DNA of 64,000 nt. Origin: Alternaria dauci. Taxonomy: Eukaryota; Ascomycota; Dothideomycetes; Pleosporales; Pleosporaceae. Location: assembly GCF_042100115.1 (NCBI RefSeq), contig NC_091275.1, positions 868,001 through 932,000 of the forward strand, given 5' to 3'. Positions 11,997 to 23,889 of the stretch are shown here, in pieces. Position 1 is the stretch's first letter; each line of letters starts with the position of its first letter. The notes beneath the pieces were generated by a model. That model was given only the letters and a program-made list of their open reading frames with translations, had not been told where the DNA came from and searched no databases. Both the position numbers and the translations under genes were made by a program.

Positions 11997-12478
11997 ATGT
12001 GGTGTTGATGTTGATTGTGCTTGGTGGATGGAGGTAGTTTGCAGATTTTAAGCGATGGAATTTTATAAAAAGGTCTTGATTGTTTTCAGAGTTTATTCTG
12101 AGTGCGTGAGGTGATGGTGATTGATTGTACGATGGAGAGACAATAACAGACAGGGTTTGGTGGGTCCATTTGCGGGGCGCCGGAAGTAGTCTAGCGCTGG
12201 TGGGTGGTCGTAGCTCTCTCACTCGATTGATCCTCGATGGACAATCCGACCGCAGCCATTGTTTCGACCGCAGCCAGCGCCTTTATCAACCACACCGCGC
12301 GCCCCTTTTCTTCTTCTCTTTCCCCCATTGTCGCTCGACGCACCAAACCTCATTGATTGACATTACCACACTCATCGCGCGTCCGGACACATTGCAGCTT
12401 CCTTGAGTACGCGCCCCCTGTCGCGTCAAGCTTACCACCGCTACTACTCACCTTCCCATCACGACCACACGCGCAACC
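11997..12478. other. intergenic: ABC 3' flank and THO1 promoter
   Basis: No gene seen. A pyrimidine-rich tract at about 12301-12340, typical of filamentous-fungal promoters just before the transcription start, lies about 150 bp before the THO1 start. Confidence 0.5.
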
Positions 12479-13342
12479 ATGTCGGACTACTCAAAGATGA
12501 AGAACGACGAGCTGTCGGCGCTTCTCAAAGAGCGCAAGCTGCCCCACACCGGCAAGAAGGCAGAGATGGTTGAGCGCCTGCAGAAGAGCGACGCAGAGAA
12601 GTCTAGCGCGAAGCCTGCTGCCGGCGCCGAAGACGAGATTGACTGGGACGACGAGGCCGACGATACCGCTGCCGCGCCAGCTGCTACGACTGCGGCGGCA
12701 GAAGAGGCCGTCATCCCCAACGCAGAGACTGTCGCAAACGCCGGAGGTAAAGGCCAGCCGCCGAACCCGCAAGCCGTACCTAACCAAGTCGCCGATATCG
12801 ACCCTGCGCAAACCAACGATCTGACCACCGAGCCACCAACCGACAGCGCCGCCGATGCCACCAACGAGGCCAAGCCGGAAGAGAAGAAGGAGCCCACTCC
12901 TGACTACTCAAGAGGCCTTGCTGCCACCAACCTCGACGAAGAAATTGAGAAGCGCAAGAAGCGCGCGCTGAAGTTTGGCACAAAGCTTGAGGATGATGAG
13001 GGTCTCAAGAAGTTGGAGCGTGCTAAGAAGTTTGGAGAGGTTGCGGCTCCCTTGGGGCTCGACCAGGCTCTTCCAGAACGCCGCGAGAAGCGCCGACGAG
13101 AGGGTGCTGGTGAAGATGCTGCTAGCAACAAGCGCCGCGAGGGAGGCCGCGAGGGTGGACGCGAAGGAGGTCGCTCTGTAGGCCGCGGAGGCCGTCGGGA
13201 CAACAGGCCCCGCAGCAGGGACAACCGTCCTCGCGAGAACAAGACAGGTGGTGGTAGTGGCGGCGCCGGCAGCTGGATGAGCGAAAAGGACAGGGCAGCC
13301 GCTGAGGCCAGGAAAGCCAAGTTTGCGAAGCCAACCGCTTGA
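12479..13342 (+). CDS. THO1: SAP-domain ribonucleoprotein (THO1 / CIP29-like)
   Basis: Intronless, 287 aa. Residues about 5-40 form a SAP motif (KMKNDELSALLKERKLPHTG, then KAEMVERL) that binds nucleic acid. An acidic, Ala/Pro-rich linker follows. The C-terminal half has the conserved Tho1/SARNP segment (EEIEKRKKRALKFGTKL, then KKLERAKKFG) and ends in a basic GGRE/RGG-rich tail. Yeast Tho1 and human SARNP act in co-transcriptional mRNP assembly and export with Sub2/Yra1. Start is the first ATG after a C-rich leader. Stop is followed by a long gene-poor interval. Confidence 0.9.
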   Translation: MSDYSKMKNDELSALLKERKLPHTGKKAEMVERLQKSDAEKSSAKPAAGAEDEIDWDDEADDTAAAPAATTAAAEEAVIPNAETVANAGGKGQPPNPQAVPNQVADIDPAQTNDLTTEPPTDSAADATNEAKPEEKKEPTPDYSRGLAATNLDEEIEKRKKRALKFGTKLEDDEGLKKLERAKKFGEVAAPLGLDQALPERREKRRREGAGEDAASNKRREGGREGGREGGRSVGRGGRRDNRPRSRDNRPRENKTGGGSGGAGSWMSEKDRAAAEARKAKFAKPTA

Positions 13343-13827
13343 GCGTAATAATACGGTTTCGGTGGTTTTCTCAATCTGACCTATGAGCGGCCGACGAGCG
13401 AGCGACTTCGAAGACGAAATTTCGATCCCGCGACAGCACTCGGACATCGGTTGAAGAGCTTGGACAGCAACGGCGCACTCCTTGTATAACATATTTTTGC
13501 GGACTACATTTTACCCAATTTGCCGGACCATCTGCGATTGTCGCTTCTTCAGACACTTGACGGATATATCAATTCAAAGCTCATTTCTCTACACGGACTC
13601 CTCATCGTCTCTTCGCGGTTCACTATTTGCATATCAGCGCTCTCTGGGCTCACATAGCGAAGTTTTCGCATGAACATCCGTTGCGAAAGCTCTGAAGCCG
13701 CGACCAGGATACATTCATCCGCCCAGGCACCCGCGTCCTCTAATAATCCAGCCGCGTGAACGGTTAACGGGTTTAAAAGCCACGCATAATTTATTATACC
13801 CACCGAAGATGCAACAAACTACTTGGA

Positions 13828-13856
13828 CAGATTCCGAGTGTTGAAATCGGAATCTG
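13828..13856. promoter_or_regulatory. perfect 10-bp inverted repeat with everted CCG/CGG triplets
   Basis: CAGATTCCGA (13828-13837) and TCGGAATCTG (13847-13856) are exact reverse complements with a 9-nt spacer. They place CCG and CGG 11 nt apart in everted orientation, a layout some Zn2Cys6 dimers use. It lies between THO1 and the MFS gene; its target is not known. Confidence 0.35.
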
Positions 13857-14426
13857 CAACATCGGCATTTTGCGAGCTATGGTTGCCTCGCATCGACAAT
13901 CAGTAATGCACCCTACACGGTGCTAGTACAGCAAGTATCACCCATGCAGTCAATATATACCGCTGCATTATCCATGCAGTACCTATAAATCAACCAATCT
14001 TACAGCAACTTCATGTTGCGTTCAATACTTGTCTCTAAGCACGCCTTCTTGTGTGCCACTTTCGTGATGCTAGTGTCGTCAAACGCCACGAAAGGTCACT
14101 GCATATTCCCGACCTCGGTAGCCAGGCGCTATCCCCGCACGTCAAGTAACACAACGAAAGGGGGAAAAGAACGCTTAGCAATCGTCACCGTTAAATGGTG
14201 CAGCCCACTAAGGGAGCTTGTGGGGATATTTAGACGGTGGCAGCCCCCGCGCGTAAATTCCGCGTTCCTGATCTGCATATCCTGAATTGCCTTTCCGTGT
14301 CTTGTTGACTGTGCCTCTTCATCTTTGATGTTCAATTTGAGACGACAAACTTGACAATCGGGCCGCCATACCATTTCACCTACTTGTTTTGGACTTTGGG
14401 AAAAGGTGCATGACTCGGTACTCAAA

Positions 14427-14466
14427 AATCGGAATCGGATAAGAATCGGAATAGTCGTACAATCGG
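14427..14466 (+). promoter_or_regulatory. cluster of four AATCGG motifs before the MFS gene
   Basis: AATCGG occurs at 14427, 14433, 14444 and 14461, all in the same direction, 135-175 bp before the MFS start codon. The core matches the arms of the inverted repeat at 13828-13856. Binding by a CGG-recognising regulator is inferred only. Confidence 0.3.
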
Positions 14467-14600
14467 CGTTAGTTGAAAGCACATGGGAAGAGAGAAACAG
14501 TCACACCCGGTACGACACATCGTGATAGCCAGAAGCAACAACAAAAGGGCGCGCAAGGGGACTTGGAAGAGAAACCATAGGGCGTCGAGGACTTCACATA

Positions 14601-16284
14601 ATGTCTCAGTCAGACACGGAAGAGAAACATGTCATCAAAGACACAGCGGTCTCGCAAGAAGACATCAGTCGACCTTCATCTTCTATCCACGATGAGCATC
14701 ACCATGAAAACGAACCAGTACAGGACTACGAGCCAGTAGCAGACAAAGAAGTGCAAATAGATGCTCGATCGACAATGACCACAGAGTCCGCAATTCCTCC
14801 ACCTCCAGATGGCGGGCTCCACGCTTGGCTAAAAGTCTTTGGAGGATTCATGATATATATCAATATCTGGTACGTGAAAGTTTCACGCCTCTCTACTCCC
14901 ATTCACCCCCTTCAGTTGCACACGGCCATCATCAATAATCATAGCTAACATTACCAACCACACTAGGGGCTTCACCCTAACCTACGGCGCCTTCCAAACC
15001 TACTACCGCACCACCCTCCTCACCTCTTCCTCACCATCCGCAATATCATGGATTGGTACCGTACAAGCTTGGCTCCTCATCGTCATCGGCGTCTTGTCAG
15101 GCCCGCTCTTCGATCTTGGATATTTCCGCAGTATGCTCTTGGTCGGCAACTTTCTAGTCGTGCTGGGTATCATGATGCTCAGTTTGAGTACAAAGTACTG
15201 GCAGGTCTTTTTGAGCCAGGGTCTTTGTATGGGATTAGGGGCGGGGTTGTTGTATATACCTAGTTTGGCTATGGTGGGGGTTTGGTTCAGTAAGAAGAGG
15301 GCGTTTGCGTTGGGGATTGTCATGAGCGGTATTGCTGTCGGTACGTTTTCCTTTCCTTGTTCCGTTCTGGCCTTCCGTTTGGGTAGAGAGAAATACCTGG
15401 AGCGACGGCGAGCTAACACATCAATCCAGGTGGTGTGATCTACATAACCATGTTTGATCGCCTTGTAAGAACTGCCGGTTTCCCTTGGGCTATTCGCGCC
15501 ATAGGTTTCGTTGCCTTGGCCGCAGCTCTCCTTTCCATCCCCGCTCTCCTGTCCGGCTCCGCGTGGCTCAAACACAAACGCAAGCGTCGCGCTCTCTTCG
15601 ACAAAACCGCACTCCACGACCGTCTGTTCCTGATCTTCACGGCGTGTTCTTTCAGCACCTTTCTCGGTTACATCGTACCGTACTTTTACATTCCGACGTA
15701 TGCGCGCGAGCGGCTGGGTAGCAGTGAAAGTACGGCGCTGTACATGCTAGTGCTGGCGATAGCGGGCAGTTTCTTCGGGAGACTGGTCAGTGGTGTATTT
15801 GCGCATTTTCTGGGCGCGATTGTTACGTGGGCGCTATGTGCATTCTCGAGTGGGGTATTAGCGTTGTGTTGGATCAGAATCGAGACTGAGAAGACTTTCA
15901 TTGCTTTTAGTATACTATGGGGTATGTTCTTTTCGCTGCTTGTCAACGATTCTACTGGCACGCAGCATCGTGGGTTTTGGCTGACAGCAACTCCTAGGCT
16001 TTTTTTCTGCGGCCCTAGTTACAGTGCCGTCTGCTGCTTTTGCCAACATCACACCGGATCTTTCGCGGCTGGGAACTAGGCTTGGTATGAGTTGGAGTGT
16101 GTCTAGTATTGCTTCGCTCATTGGTGCGCCCATCGCTGGGGCCTTGCTCAAGAAGACGAATGGGCGGACCAACTTCATTGGTGTGCAAGTGTGGAGTGGT
16201 GTGTGCCTTATGATTGGGACGTGCTGGTTGGTAGTGCTCTGGACAGTCACTATGAGAAAGCAGAAGAAAGGTTGGAAAGTCTAG
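14601..16284 (+). CDS. MFS transporter, monocarboxylate-transporter-like
   Basis: Four exons (14601-14869, 14967-15340, 15430-15921, 15998-16284) join in frame to 473 aa. A hydrophilic His/Glu-rich N-terminus of about 70 residues precedes PPPPDGGLHAWLKVFGGF, the typical entry to TM1 in fungal MCT-like carriers. About twelve hydrophobic spans follow, with a basic central loop (LKHKRKRRALFDKTALHD). The family moves small organic acids, riboflavin or related solutes across the plasma membrane; the substrate here is unknown. AATCGG repeats lie in the promoter. A second MCT-like carrier lies at about 33 kb. Confidence 0.9.
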
Positions 16285-18329
16285 TAATGATAAAAATGAA
16301 GCTTTGGGATTGCGCTTTCAGCTTTCGAATAGAAGGCTGGAGACTGGCCTAGCTATTCTAGGATCTCGGTATTTGGTGTTGTACTGCGTCGATCTGCTGA
16401 ACGGGCTGTAGTGAAAGGATGTTGTGGCTTGCTTCCTACTGTGCTTCACACGTGTGTGGTGGTATTACACCGATGGCGGCCCGCAATCGGTCCTATATCC
16501 TGGCCCGAATCAACGACAAAGTGAACGTCAAAGATGTGAGTGCTTGTTAGTTGCCGACAGTAGTAGACTCCTTGAACAAGCTAGACGTCGTAATTTTTCT
16601 AATCCTGAAGATCCGCGACGGAGATTTTAGATCTGCGGCTGAAGAGGTACCGAGCTTGTGGGCTTGACCCTACACGCGAGAACGAGAATACCTTAGTATG
16701 CGACGAATCCGCGACGCGACACCATGGCATATCTTTGGACAAAATGGCAAGTGCTACTCCTGAATTCACTCATCATGTGATCCGCCGGGAGATACAAGTC
16801 TGCTTGGTGTTCTGCTGGAGAGATTTGATCGCCTTCCAAGATTGACATATCCAGGGGGTCTTGCTGCACTGGAGGCCTAACAAAAGCAAAGAGTATACGA
16901 GAATGGGGAGTTGAGATTCCAAAGTTGGGAGTGTTCAGCTGGCGACTGCACATTCGCACAGATATCACTTCATCACGGCTCCACCCACCGCCTAGCCGCT
17001 TCGGCATATAGCAGTCCGTGGCCCGCCTCACTTTCAAGGTTATTTGATTCGGTGAGATCTTTGAAGCAAATCCTCCGTCTTTTGCCATCGCTAACACCAG
17101 ATAGCGTCGATTAGCAATACTGGTGCTCGTGCTCCGTTGCACACAAAACGCGTGGATCCTAGGGCGCTGTGAAACATGCGAATCTGAGATCCTGCATCTA
17201 ACCCTTGTTACTTAGCAACCATAATGTCACACCGCTATAGCATTGGTGTGGGGTCGCCGACCACGATCTGACGTTGCGCCTTGCGCTAATGTTCGTTCTA
17301 GATCTCTTGTCCTCAGTTCGTAGATGTCGGCTTGAGCTAGTAAGTATCCTTGTCTCGCGTGGGGTTGTTGACGTCGCAGCAAATCACCATGCATATCGAG
17401 GGAAACATGACGTGACCTCGGGAATGTGTGCAACACTTCGGCTATGGTAGACCGTTTTGTTCACGCGATGCCATCAGCCTTGTGCCCATTCGTGGTCGTG
17501 AGTGTGAAAAAGATGCAGGTCAATTTATTGGAGTTGTTGCCGAAGATACGTAGAGCACGTGTGTTATGCTTGCTGATTCGTTATCTAATGTTCTAGTAAT
17601 TGTATAGCGCGATTTATCCTTGGGGCCGGGGAAGTCTGCCCCATCACTGTTGATGACGATGACGATCTAACGTTCAGCCTACGTGTTGACAGATCTGATT
17701 AGGCCACCCGAAGACCCGGAGACCTGGTCACCAGGCCCACCTGCATGGCAGCGTGGTATCGCATGGAAACCGCCATGGGCGCCTACGCTAAGAAACAACT
17801 ACATGTGTTTCTTGGCCTATGTAGGGTTCTGTAGCTGGATAGAGCCCCATGCAAAACGTGTTGATATGATCACTGGAGAGCTTGGCATATTATGTTTGCT
17901 TATTTGCAGACTCATCATGTATAACGCCAGTCCAGATTTAGAGTTAGTCGACTTGCCAAATGGGGCAATATGCACGAGAACCTGAAACCCCCGGGGCCAG
18001 TAGTTCAGCGCCTCTGTAGCCCAACACTGTGGAAACGAAAGCCATCTTGGTGTACAAAACGCGAAGAAACATTGCCGAGGTCAGATAATGCCGCTGCCAT
18101 TCTCACTTCCATTACTGAAGACATGGAACAAAATTAAGTGGGGGGGATGCATGCTCCACAATGACGCCCTCACGTGCAGCAGTTGTGCAAACTCGTCATG
18201 TTCCTGCGCCTCACAATCTTGCTCCGCTGCCGAAAACACCCCCAAATGTCGAGGATTCGCTAAAGATATTATGATTCGCCAAAGCGATCCGGGATTCAAT
18301 TTGGCAATGATGATTAGTGCTGTCATGTG
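16285..18329. other. gene-poor stretch
   Basis: About 2 kb without a gene I can support. ORFs of 149 codons (16693-17142, minus) and 100 codons (17683-17985, plus) show no recognisable domain and no convincing splice partners. Confidence 0.5.
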
Positions 18330-19344
18330 TTAGAAATTGCTCTGTGACATGGACTCCATCACGCTTACCCTGTACGACCCATTGACCACTACGGGTTCGG
18401 CTCGCCCCACCACGGTAGCATCCGTATCCATGCGTACATGCAAAATCATACCCATGTACTCTCGTCCATTGAGTGTGTTTGCCGCGTGTTGCGCCAGATC
18501 CTTCGACGCAAACTGGGCTGTTGCCACACCCTTGAAGACACCAGTCCTGGTGTCCTTCAGGAGTTGGATATCGATGGCGTAACCAACAGTCTGCAACAAC
18601 AGCGCATTGACATCATCTGATGTGCACTTGTAGTTCAGGTTACGAATGAAAATGCCGCGGGCTTCTGTCAAGACTGCTCCACCCTGGACATTCACCGGCA
18701 TCCCATTCGTGCTAGTCGAGTAGACTGGTGATGTCGGCAAAGCATAAGCTGGGTAAACTGGGGCAGGGGCGTATACTAGTTGCTGTGGGGAATAGCCATG
18801 TATCTGCGGCTGCATCGCGTACGGGTATCTGGACTGTCCTGCCCCATACGGCGTTGACGCCGTCGTGGTACTTGCTCGGCCACCACCCAGCTGATGCACT
18901 CTTCCGATGTCAATGCCGCAACGCCCAGTCGAATGGCCTCCTTCGGGCACTTCCGGAAATAATGTGGAGCAGTTGCAGCGCATCAATCGGTAACCGTCAC
19001 CCTTACGACTGGTTTCCCAAACATGCACCAGCATGCCCTTAGATCGGTAGTACACTCCTGCAGACAAGGTTAGATTATAGCACCAAGTTTCATGCCTTCA
19101 AGTACCTACTATATACTGCATCTGCGTCTTCCCTGTTCTTGAGTCGGCACCAGCCCTGTATTTCGCCTCGTCGTTGACCCTGGCTAGAGTACACATCAGC
19201 CCACCCAGGTTGCTCCTTGACCACCTTACGAAGATGATCCTTGAATTCTTGCCACCCGGCCAAGTAAGGAGCATAGCGTGTAGTACCAGATACAACAAGC
19301 AAGAAGTCTTCGTCGCCTTCTTTCTGGGATACCGTGTATGACAT
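18330..19344 (-). CDS. RNA-binding protein with two RRM-like regions
   Basis: Two exons (19344-19110, 19057-18330) join in frame to 320 aa. A divergent N-terminal RRM-like fold spans the intron (FLLVVSGTT as RNP2-like start, then GWCRLKNREDADAVY). A Tyr/Pro/Ala-rich linker follows, then a clear C-terminal RRM: GIFIRNLNYKCTSDDVNALL with RNP2, and FKGVATAQFASKDLAQHAAN with an RNP1-like segment. It probably binds RNA in nucleus or cytoplasm; targets are unknown. I cannot assign an orthologue. Confidence 0.82.
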
Positions 19345-20431
19345 GATCCTGTGTGGACAGGAGGGGTTGTAGATGGAATATCTTTGCTAACAACAGGTGA
19401 TCGCTGTATGATGTTATGAGGATGTGATTGATCAAAACAGACTGTGAAACGAAGTGAACCCGAAAGCTAGAACAATATCCGGAGGCAGTCGTTTATGCTG
19501 GAAGATGGAACGAGAATGATTTAAAAGCTTGCGATAGAGATCGTGTGGGACGAGATCGTTACTTCTACTTTTAAACCATGAGTACTCCGTATTCTATAGT
19601 GCCTCGTATCGTAAGTGTAAGGATCCATGTATCCTAGTCGACGAATAACCAGATTGCGCATTGTGGCATGGAGCCATAGAGGAAGATTCCCGCTTCCCCG
19701 CGCCACGATCTGGAGCTGATAATGGATCCTTGATTTGGGCGCCCGAACTACTGCGTGGCGGCTGTAATGCGGGATCTGACGCCGCTAACGGGACTGCCCT
19801 GCGCCATCAATCCTTGGTCACAGCGTCATCAACTTGTCTAATGAAATATGCAACCGTGCCTATCATACGCTCTGACTGTCTCTTTACGTTCGTTGTTCGT
19901 CGAGGCTGTTACAAAGAAATATTGTCTGGCGTGGGGTAGCGCTTCTTCACTGACTGGGGAGACCAAAAACGAATTAATCTCATTCTATATCGGGCACTCG
20001 AGACATATTCTTGACATGTTACTCTTACTAGAGTGATTGCTCTTGGAGACGATAGGCCTGGACATGCATGTTGATAGAAGCGCTCCAGTGTGCCTTGGGT
20101 GCTGCCGTGATTGCAGGTGCTGTTGCTATACCTGGTCCTTGCTGCATTGTCTTTGATTCATCACGTACAAGTGAGATGCAAGCGATATTATCCGGAACGG
20201 CCGATCCTAGTACATAGTTATCGTGTCCTAGGAGATAGAACACAGTATCAATCGTAGAATCGTATCTGGTCAAGTCAGAAACATCCTCTCAATCAAGCAC
20301 TAGCATTGGCGATAGCATTGGCGAAGAACTGGATACTGTTGTCTTTTCTGCGAGACACCAGTAAGTAGATATTTCGATGTTCTTGGATAGACTATACACC
20401 CTTAGCCGAGAGAATATTGTGTACAGCAAGG
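19345..20431. other. intergenic, no gene seen
   Basis: Promoter of the RRM gene and 3' flank of the LisH/WD40 gene. Only short ORFs under 95 codons. Confidence 0.5.
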
Positions 20432-21875
20432 TCAACATGGGGCCCAGATGATGAGCTTCTGATCGAAGCCGCCGGATATTAAATACTCGGCCTTGCCATT
20501 GGCAGAAACGGGTCCTACCATTTGGCCTGACCAGAGGCATCGTAGCTTTGATCCAGGCTCATGTCCCTTCAATGATGAAATCAACTTCCCACTCCTGGTC
20601 TCGATTCCACGAACTACTCCATCGTCAGAGCTGACATATACTCCAGAGCCGTCGGGACGCCATACTAGGCGTGGCGTGGAGTAAGACGTCTGTGGCGCTA
20701 GAGTGGAAACGTTGACTAGTATAGCTGATTCCTCTTTGTCTGCAACAAGCAGTTCAGCCCTAGCTTGTGATGCTTGTGTCAAGGAGCCGTCCGATTCCGA
20801 ACTAATTCCTGTATCCGATACCGAAGATCGGGTAGGAGGGAGCAAAAGCTTCACTATCAATAGCTTCATATGCGGTGTGCTAGAAGTTGCGATCGCGACA
20901 AGGTATGGATTGGTGGGGCAGACTTGTACATCAGATGGCGTAAATGCAACCCACGCGTTGGAATGCGGGGCGAGATTTTGCTTGCCGATTAGGGTGAACG
21001 CTGGTGACTCTGGACTCGGCACAGCGTAATAGTGTAGGAATGTGGAATCTCTTCGAGCGACAACCAAGACGGGCGTACTGTCTCCCGGCAAGCTGACAAA
21101 TACAGTCGATTCAGGGATGCTCGGTAACGTCAGCGTGGCTATCGGATCTCCAAGTCGTGACTGCTCAGTGTTGCTATCGATTTCGTACAGGACTACCTTA
21201 GCGTCCCATCCTGCACTAGCAACAAGCATATGCCTGCCTTCCGAAGCCCAAGTGGAGAGCTTGACTAAATACTTGGAGTGGTCTCTACGTTGCTCCAATA
21301 CTTCGTTGGTCGCTGTATCAAATAGTGTCAACTTTCCAGACATTGAGGCAACTAGCAGACGTCTAGAGTCCACTGGAACGACGTCTAGAGTTGGTGAGTC
21401 CTGGAAGCTGGAAATAGTATGAACACAGTCAAGCGCATGCGAGCTCGGGTCCAACAGGTGTAATTGACGATTGGCCGTAGTGACAGCAACATACTGTTTA
21501 GTCTCTGGCGTTGATGGTAGGATAAGATCGAGAATCGAAACACTGAGTATGTTGGAACGATTCGGTAACGATCCCACCACTCTCGGCTCAACAGGCGCTT
21601 GAATGGTCCATCCTCGCTCGTTGTCGTCGACCCCAAGCTTCTCAAAGTTTAAGCTGAGATCAAAGGTCTTCTTTTCTTGCAATATAGACTCTATGGTCAC
21701 CGTACTATCGGAAGCTGAGCCTGCGTCAGGAGGCAGGTCAGCTTCTTGTACGAAACTGTTCAAAGTCTGGCTCGATATTAGTACCTTCCTATAGCCGAGG
21801 AAGGGATAACGTAACCTGCGTGTACCCATTCGCTCTGAGGTACCGCGCAACGAGTTCGGCTGCAGACGGAAGCAT
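20432..21875 (-). CDS. LisH and WD40 repeat protein
   Basis: Two exons (21875-21816 and 21766-20432) give 464 aa. The start ATG at 21875 opens a LisH motif: MLPSAAELVARYLRANGYTQ, continued after a 49-bp intron as TLNSFVQEADLPPDAGS. The longer uninterrupted frame reaching 21949 lacks an ATG there and reads through the intron in the wrong frame, so it was not used. The rest contains about seven WD-type beta-propeller blades, for example LLVASMSGKLTLFDTA, MLVASAGWDAKVVLYEI and EYLISGGFDQKLIIWAPC at the C-terminus. LisH mediates dimerisation and the propeller is a docking surface. Function unassigned. It is head to head with the SET-domain gene. Confidence 0.85.
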
Positions 21876-21953
21876 ATCTCCGAATACGTCTCCTCTCTGT
21901 CACTATGTTCCAATTGATGGCGGCTGATGGCAAAGCTGACTTGTCGCACATGG
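21876..21953. promoter_or_regulatory. 78-bp bidirectional promoter between WD40 and SET genes
   Basis: This is the distance between the inferred start codons of the divergent LisH/WD40 and SET genes. Transcription starts and 5' leaders must overlap or be very short if both models are right. The SET start is inferred, so the interval could be longer. Confidence 0.35.
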
Positions 21954-23889
21954 ATGATGAGGGGTGTTTGTGAGGGAAGTGGCGATGACCGAGCTAGCCC
22001 TGTCTTATCGATAGCGCGACCGCTAACAATCCAGCCCCCACACGATGTTGCAGAAGTTTCAGTAAATCACGAAACATAGTAATCATACATCAATAAATCT
22101 AACTTTTCGATGGAGGCAAGTACTATTTTATGTGTTCTGAATATTGATTTAACATTCTTAGGGAAGGAACTCTGTTCGCGAAAAGCTGTGTGAAGACTTG
22201 GTGGCACTCCAGGAAACTACAGTCGAAGAACCGTACAGCATAGTATGCCGTCTTCGACTTGCAAAAGCATACCGGGCACTCGGATACCCAGATCTAGCCG
22301 CAGGAGACGCCTATAAGGCCTTAATTTTGGTGGATGAAGTAGTCGAAGAAGGCGAATACCACGAACAAGCCTTGCAGGCGGCTTGGACGGATGTCGTCTC
22401 TGAGCGCATGGCAGACCTGGACCTAGACGATGAGACTAAGACATCTCCTTTTAAAAAGGAAGATGTTTTAGCATGGGCGCAAGCACGATGGTCTAAGAGC
22501 GCGTATGTAAGCAGCTGTAGGGTTGGTGCACCTTTTGATTGAGAGGCTAACTGATTCAGTCATGATATACTGATTGGATGCTTGTTGGATTGTGGGTGTC
22601 TCCGCAGTGCATCTGACTACATTTCTCGCGCGAGAAAGGCTTTCCCGAGAGAACTGATATTCGAAGATCACGAGAAGACTTTGTGGAAACGCTTACGGTC
22701 CCACTTTGAACGTGAAGGAGAGTCCGCCGAGGATATAGATGTAGAAGAATACCCCGACAAAGGTTTCGTTCGTCGCGAACGGTACCCTTGGAACCACCAT
22801 GAGCCAGACCGGTTCTCGAAGGAGTGCCTCGACTTTCTCAACAAGGAGCTTGCGGATATTGCACCAAGACTAGAGGTCAGGGCTTCTGAACTACCTATCC
22901 TCAACACCACCTTGATGCCTAACGGATCAACACCGGAAACGCAATATACTAAGCAGCTGGGCTTGTTTGCAAAGGACGACATAACCCCTGGCTCGACCAT
23001 CCTAGAGGAGAAGTCGTTGCTCACTGCTATATCGAGACTTCATGAGTCGTATTGCGATGCTTGTGTTATACCGCTTTCGAACGGAGATGATACAGTAATA
23101 TCCTGTGAAGAGTGTGACGAGGTCTTCTTCTGTAGCGAGGAGTGTCACGATCTAGCCCAGGACCACTATCATCCTGCACTATGTGGTGTCAGTGTAGAAC
23201 AAGAGAAGGTACCTGCACGTGAAGCAGCAGACTACCTCTATTACCTTCTACTTGTCCGCGCACTAGCATTAGCAGAAACCCAGGACCTCCATCCTCTGGA
23301 GCTGAAGGAAGTGCGGTATATCTGGGGCGACTACCATGGTCAAGACCTGGACGTTGCATGGCAAGCGCATTCTTCGGGTGGCCTAAGCGACGCATTCGCT
23401 GGACTACCACAAACACTACCTTTCTCGTTCAAGAGTAACATACTTATGCCGCTGCATATTCTAGAGAAGATGGACATCAATATCTTCACGCAGAGTCAAC
23501 ACTATGATACCTGGATCTTCAACACGCTGTATGCGAAATTCCGCGGAACAGCGTCAGCACGACAGGGTCTCGACGGAAGGCCCGAGATTAGCGCGGTCCA
23601 TCCGATGTGGTGCCTTGCGAATCACAGTTGCGATCCAAACGTGGCTTGGGAATGGCGTGGTTCGATTCGATTCTGGACCCGTGAGGAATTGGTTGATTGG
23701 AAAGGTAGAGACCCAAGCATAGGGCCTGGCCTCAGGAAGGACGAAGAGGTGTTTGGCCACTACTGCGACGTACGTCTGTCAGTCAAGGACAGGCGAGAGT
23801 GGGCCTCGGGAGCACTTGGTGGAGATTGCATGTGTGCTAGATGCGTCTGGGAAGAGGCGGAGGAACAAGAGCAGGGTGCTTCGCAGTAA
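21954..23889 (+). CDS. TPR / SET-domain protein with MYND-like zinc finger (SMYD type)
   Basis: Three exons (21954-22061, 22162-22502, 22608-23889) give 576 aa. Exon 2 has a TPR-like helix pair (IVCRLRLAKAYRALGYPDLA). Exon 3 begins the SET fold with KQLGLFAKDDITPGSTILEE, which is interrupted by a zinc-binding insert (CDAC, then CEECDEVFFCSEECH and a final HPALC), as in SMYD enzymes. It resumes with LANHSCDPNVAWEW, the SAM-binding NHSCxPN motif, then EEVFGHYCD, and ends with a post-SET-like CMCARC. Predicted lysine methyltransferase; the substrate may be histone or non-histone. Exon 1 (36 codons) is the least certain part: it was chosen because its GTAAAT donor is in phase with the exon 2 acceptor. 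Confidence 0.82.

Larger units (their letters stand above)
13343..14600. other. gene-poor stretch upstream of the MFS carrier
   Basis: 3' flank of THO1 and promoter of the MFS gene. It contains a perfect 10-bp inverted repeat (13828-13856) and a cluster of AATCGG motifs (14427-14466), listed separately. A 90-codon ORF at 14013-14285 begins with a hydrophobic stretch but is otherwise unconvincing. Confidence 0.5.

Noticed and set aside
14013..14285. 90-codon ORF with hydrophobic N-terminus
   Set aside because: A TATA-like stretch precedes it, but the rest is Arg/Ser-rich without structure and there are no supporting exons.
16693..17142. 149-codon minus ORF
   Set aside because: No domain, no adjoining exons, composition like surrounding noncoding DNA.
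17683..17985. 100-codon plus ORF
   Set aside because: Not recognised and lacks any supporting signal.
20432..21949. Single-exon 505-codon reading of the WD40 gene
   Set aside because: Position 21949 is GTG, not ATG, and the frame reads through a 49-bp intron. Splicing restores a LisH motif with an ATG start at 21875.
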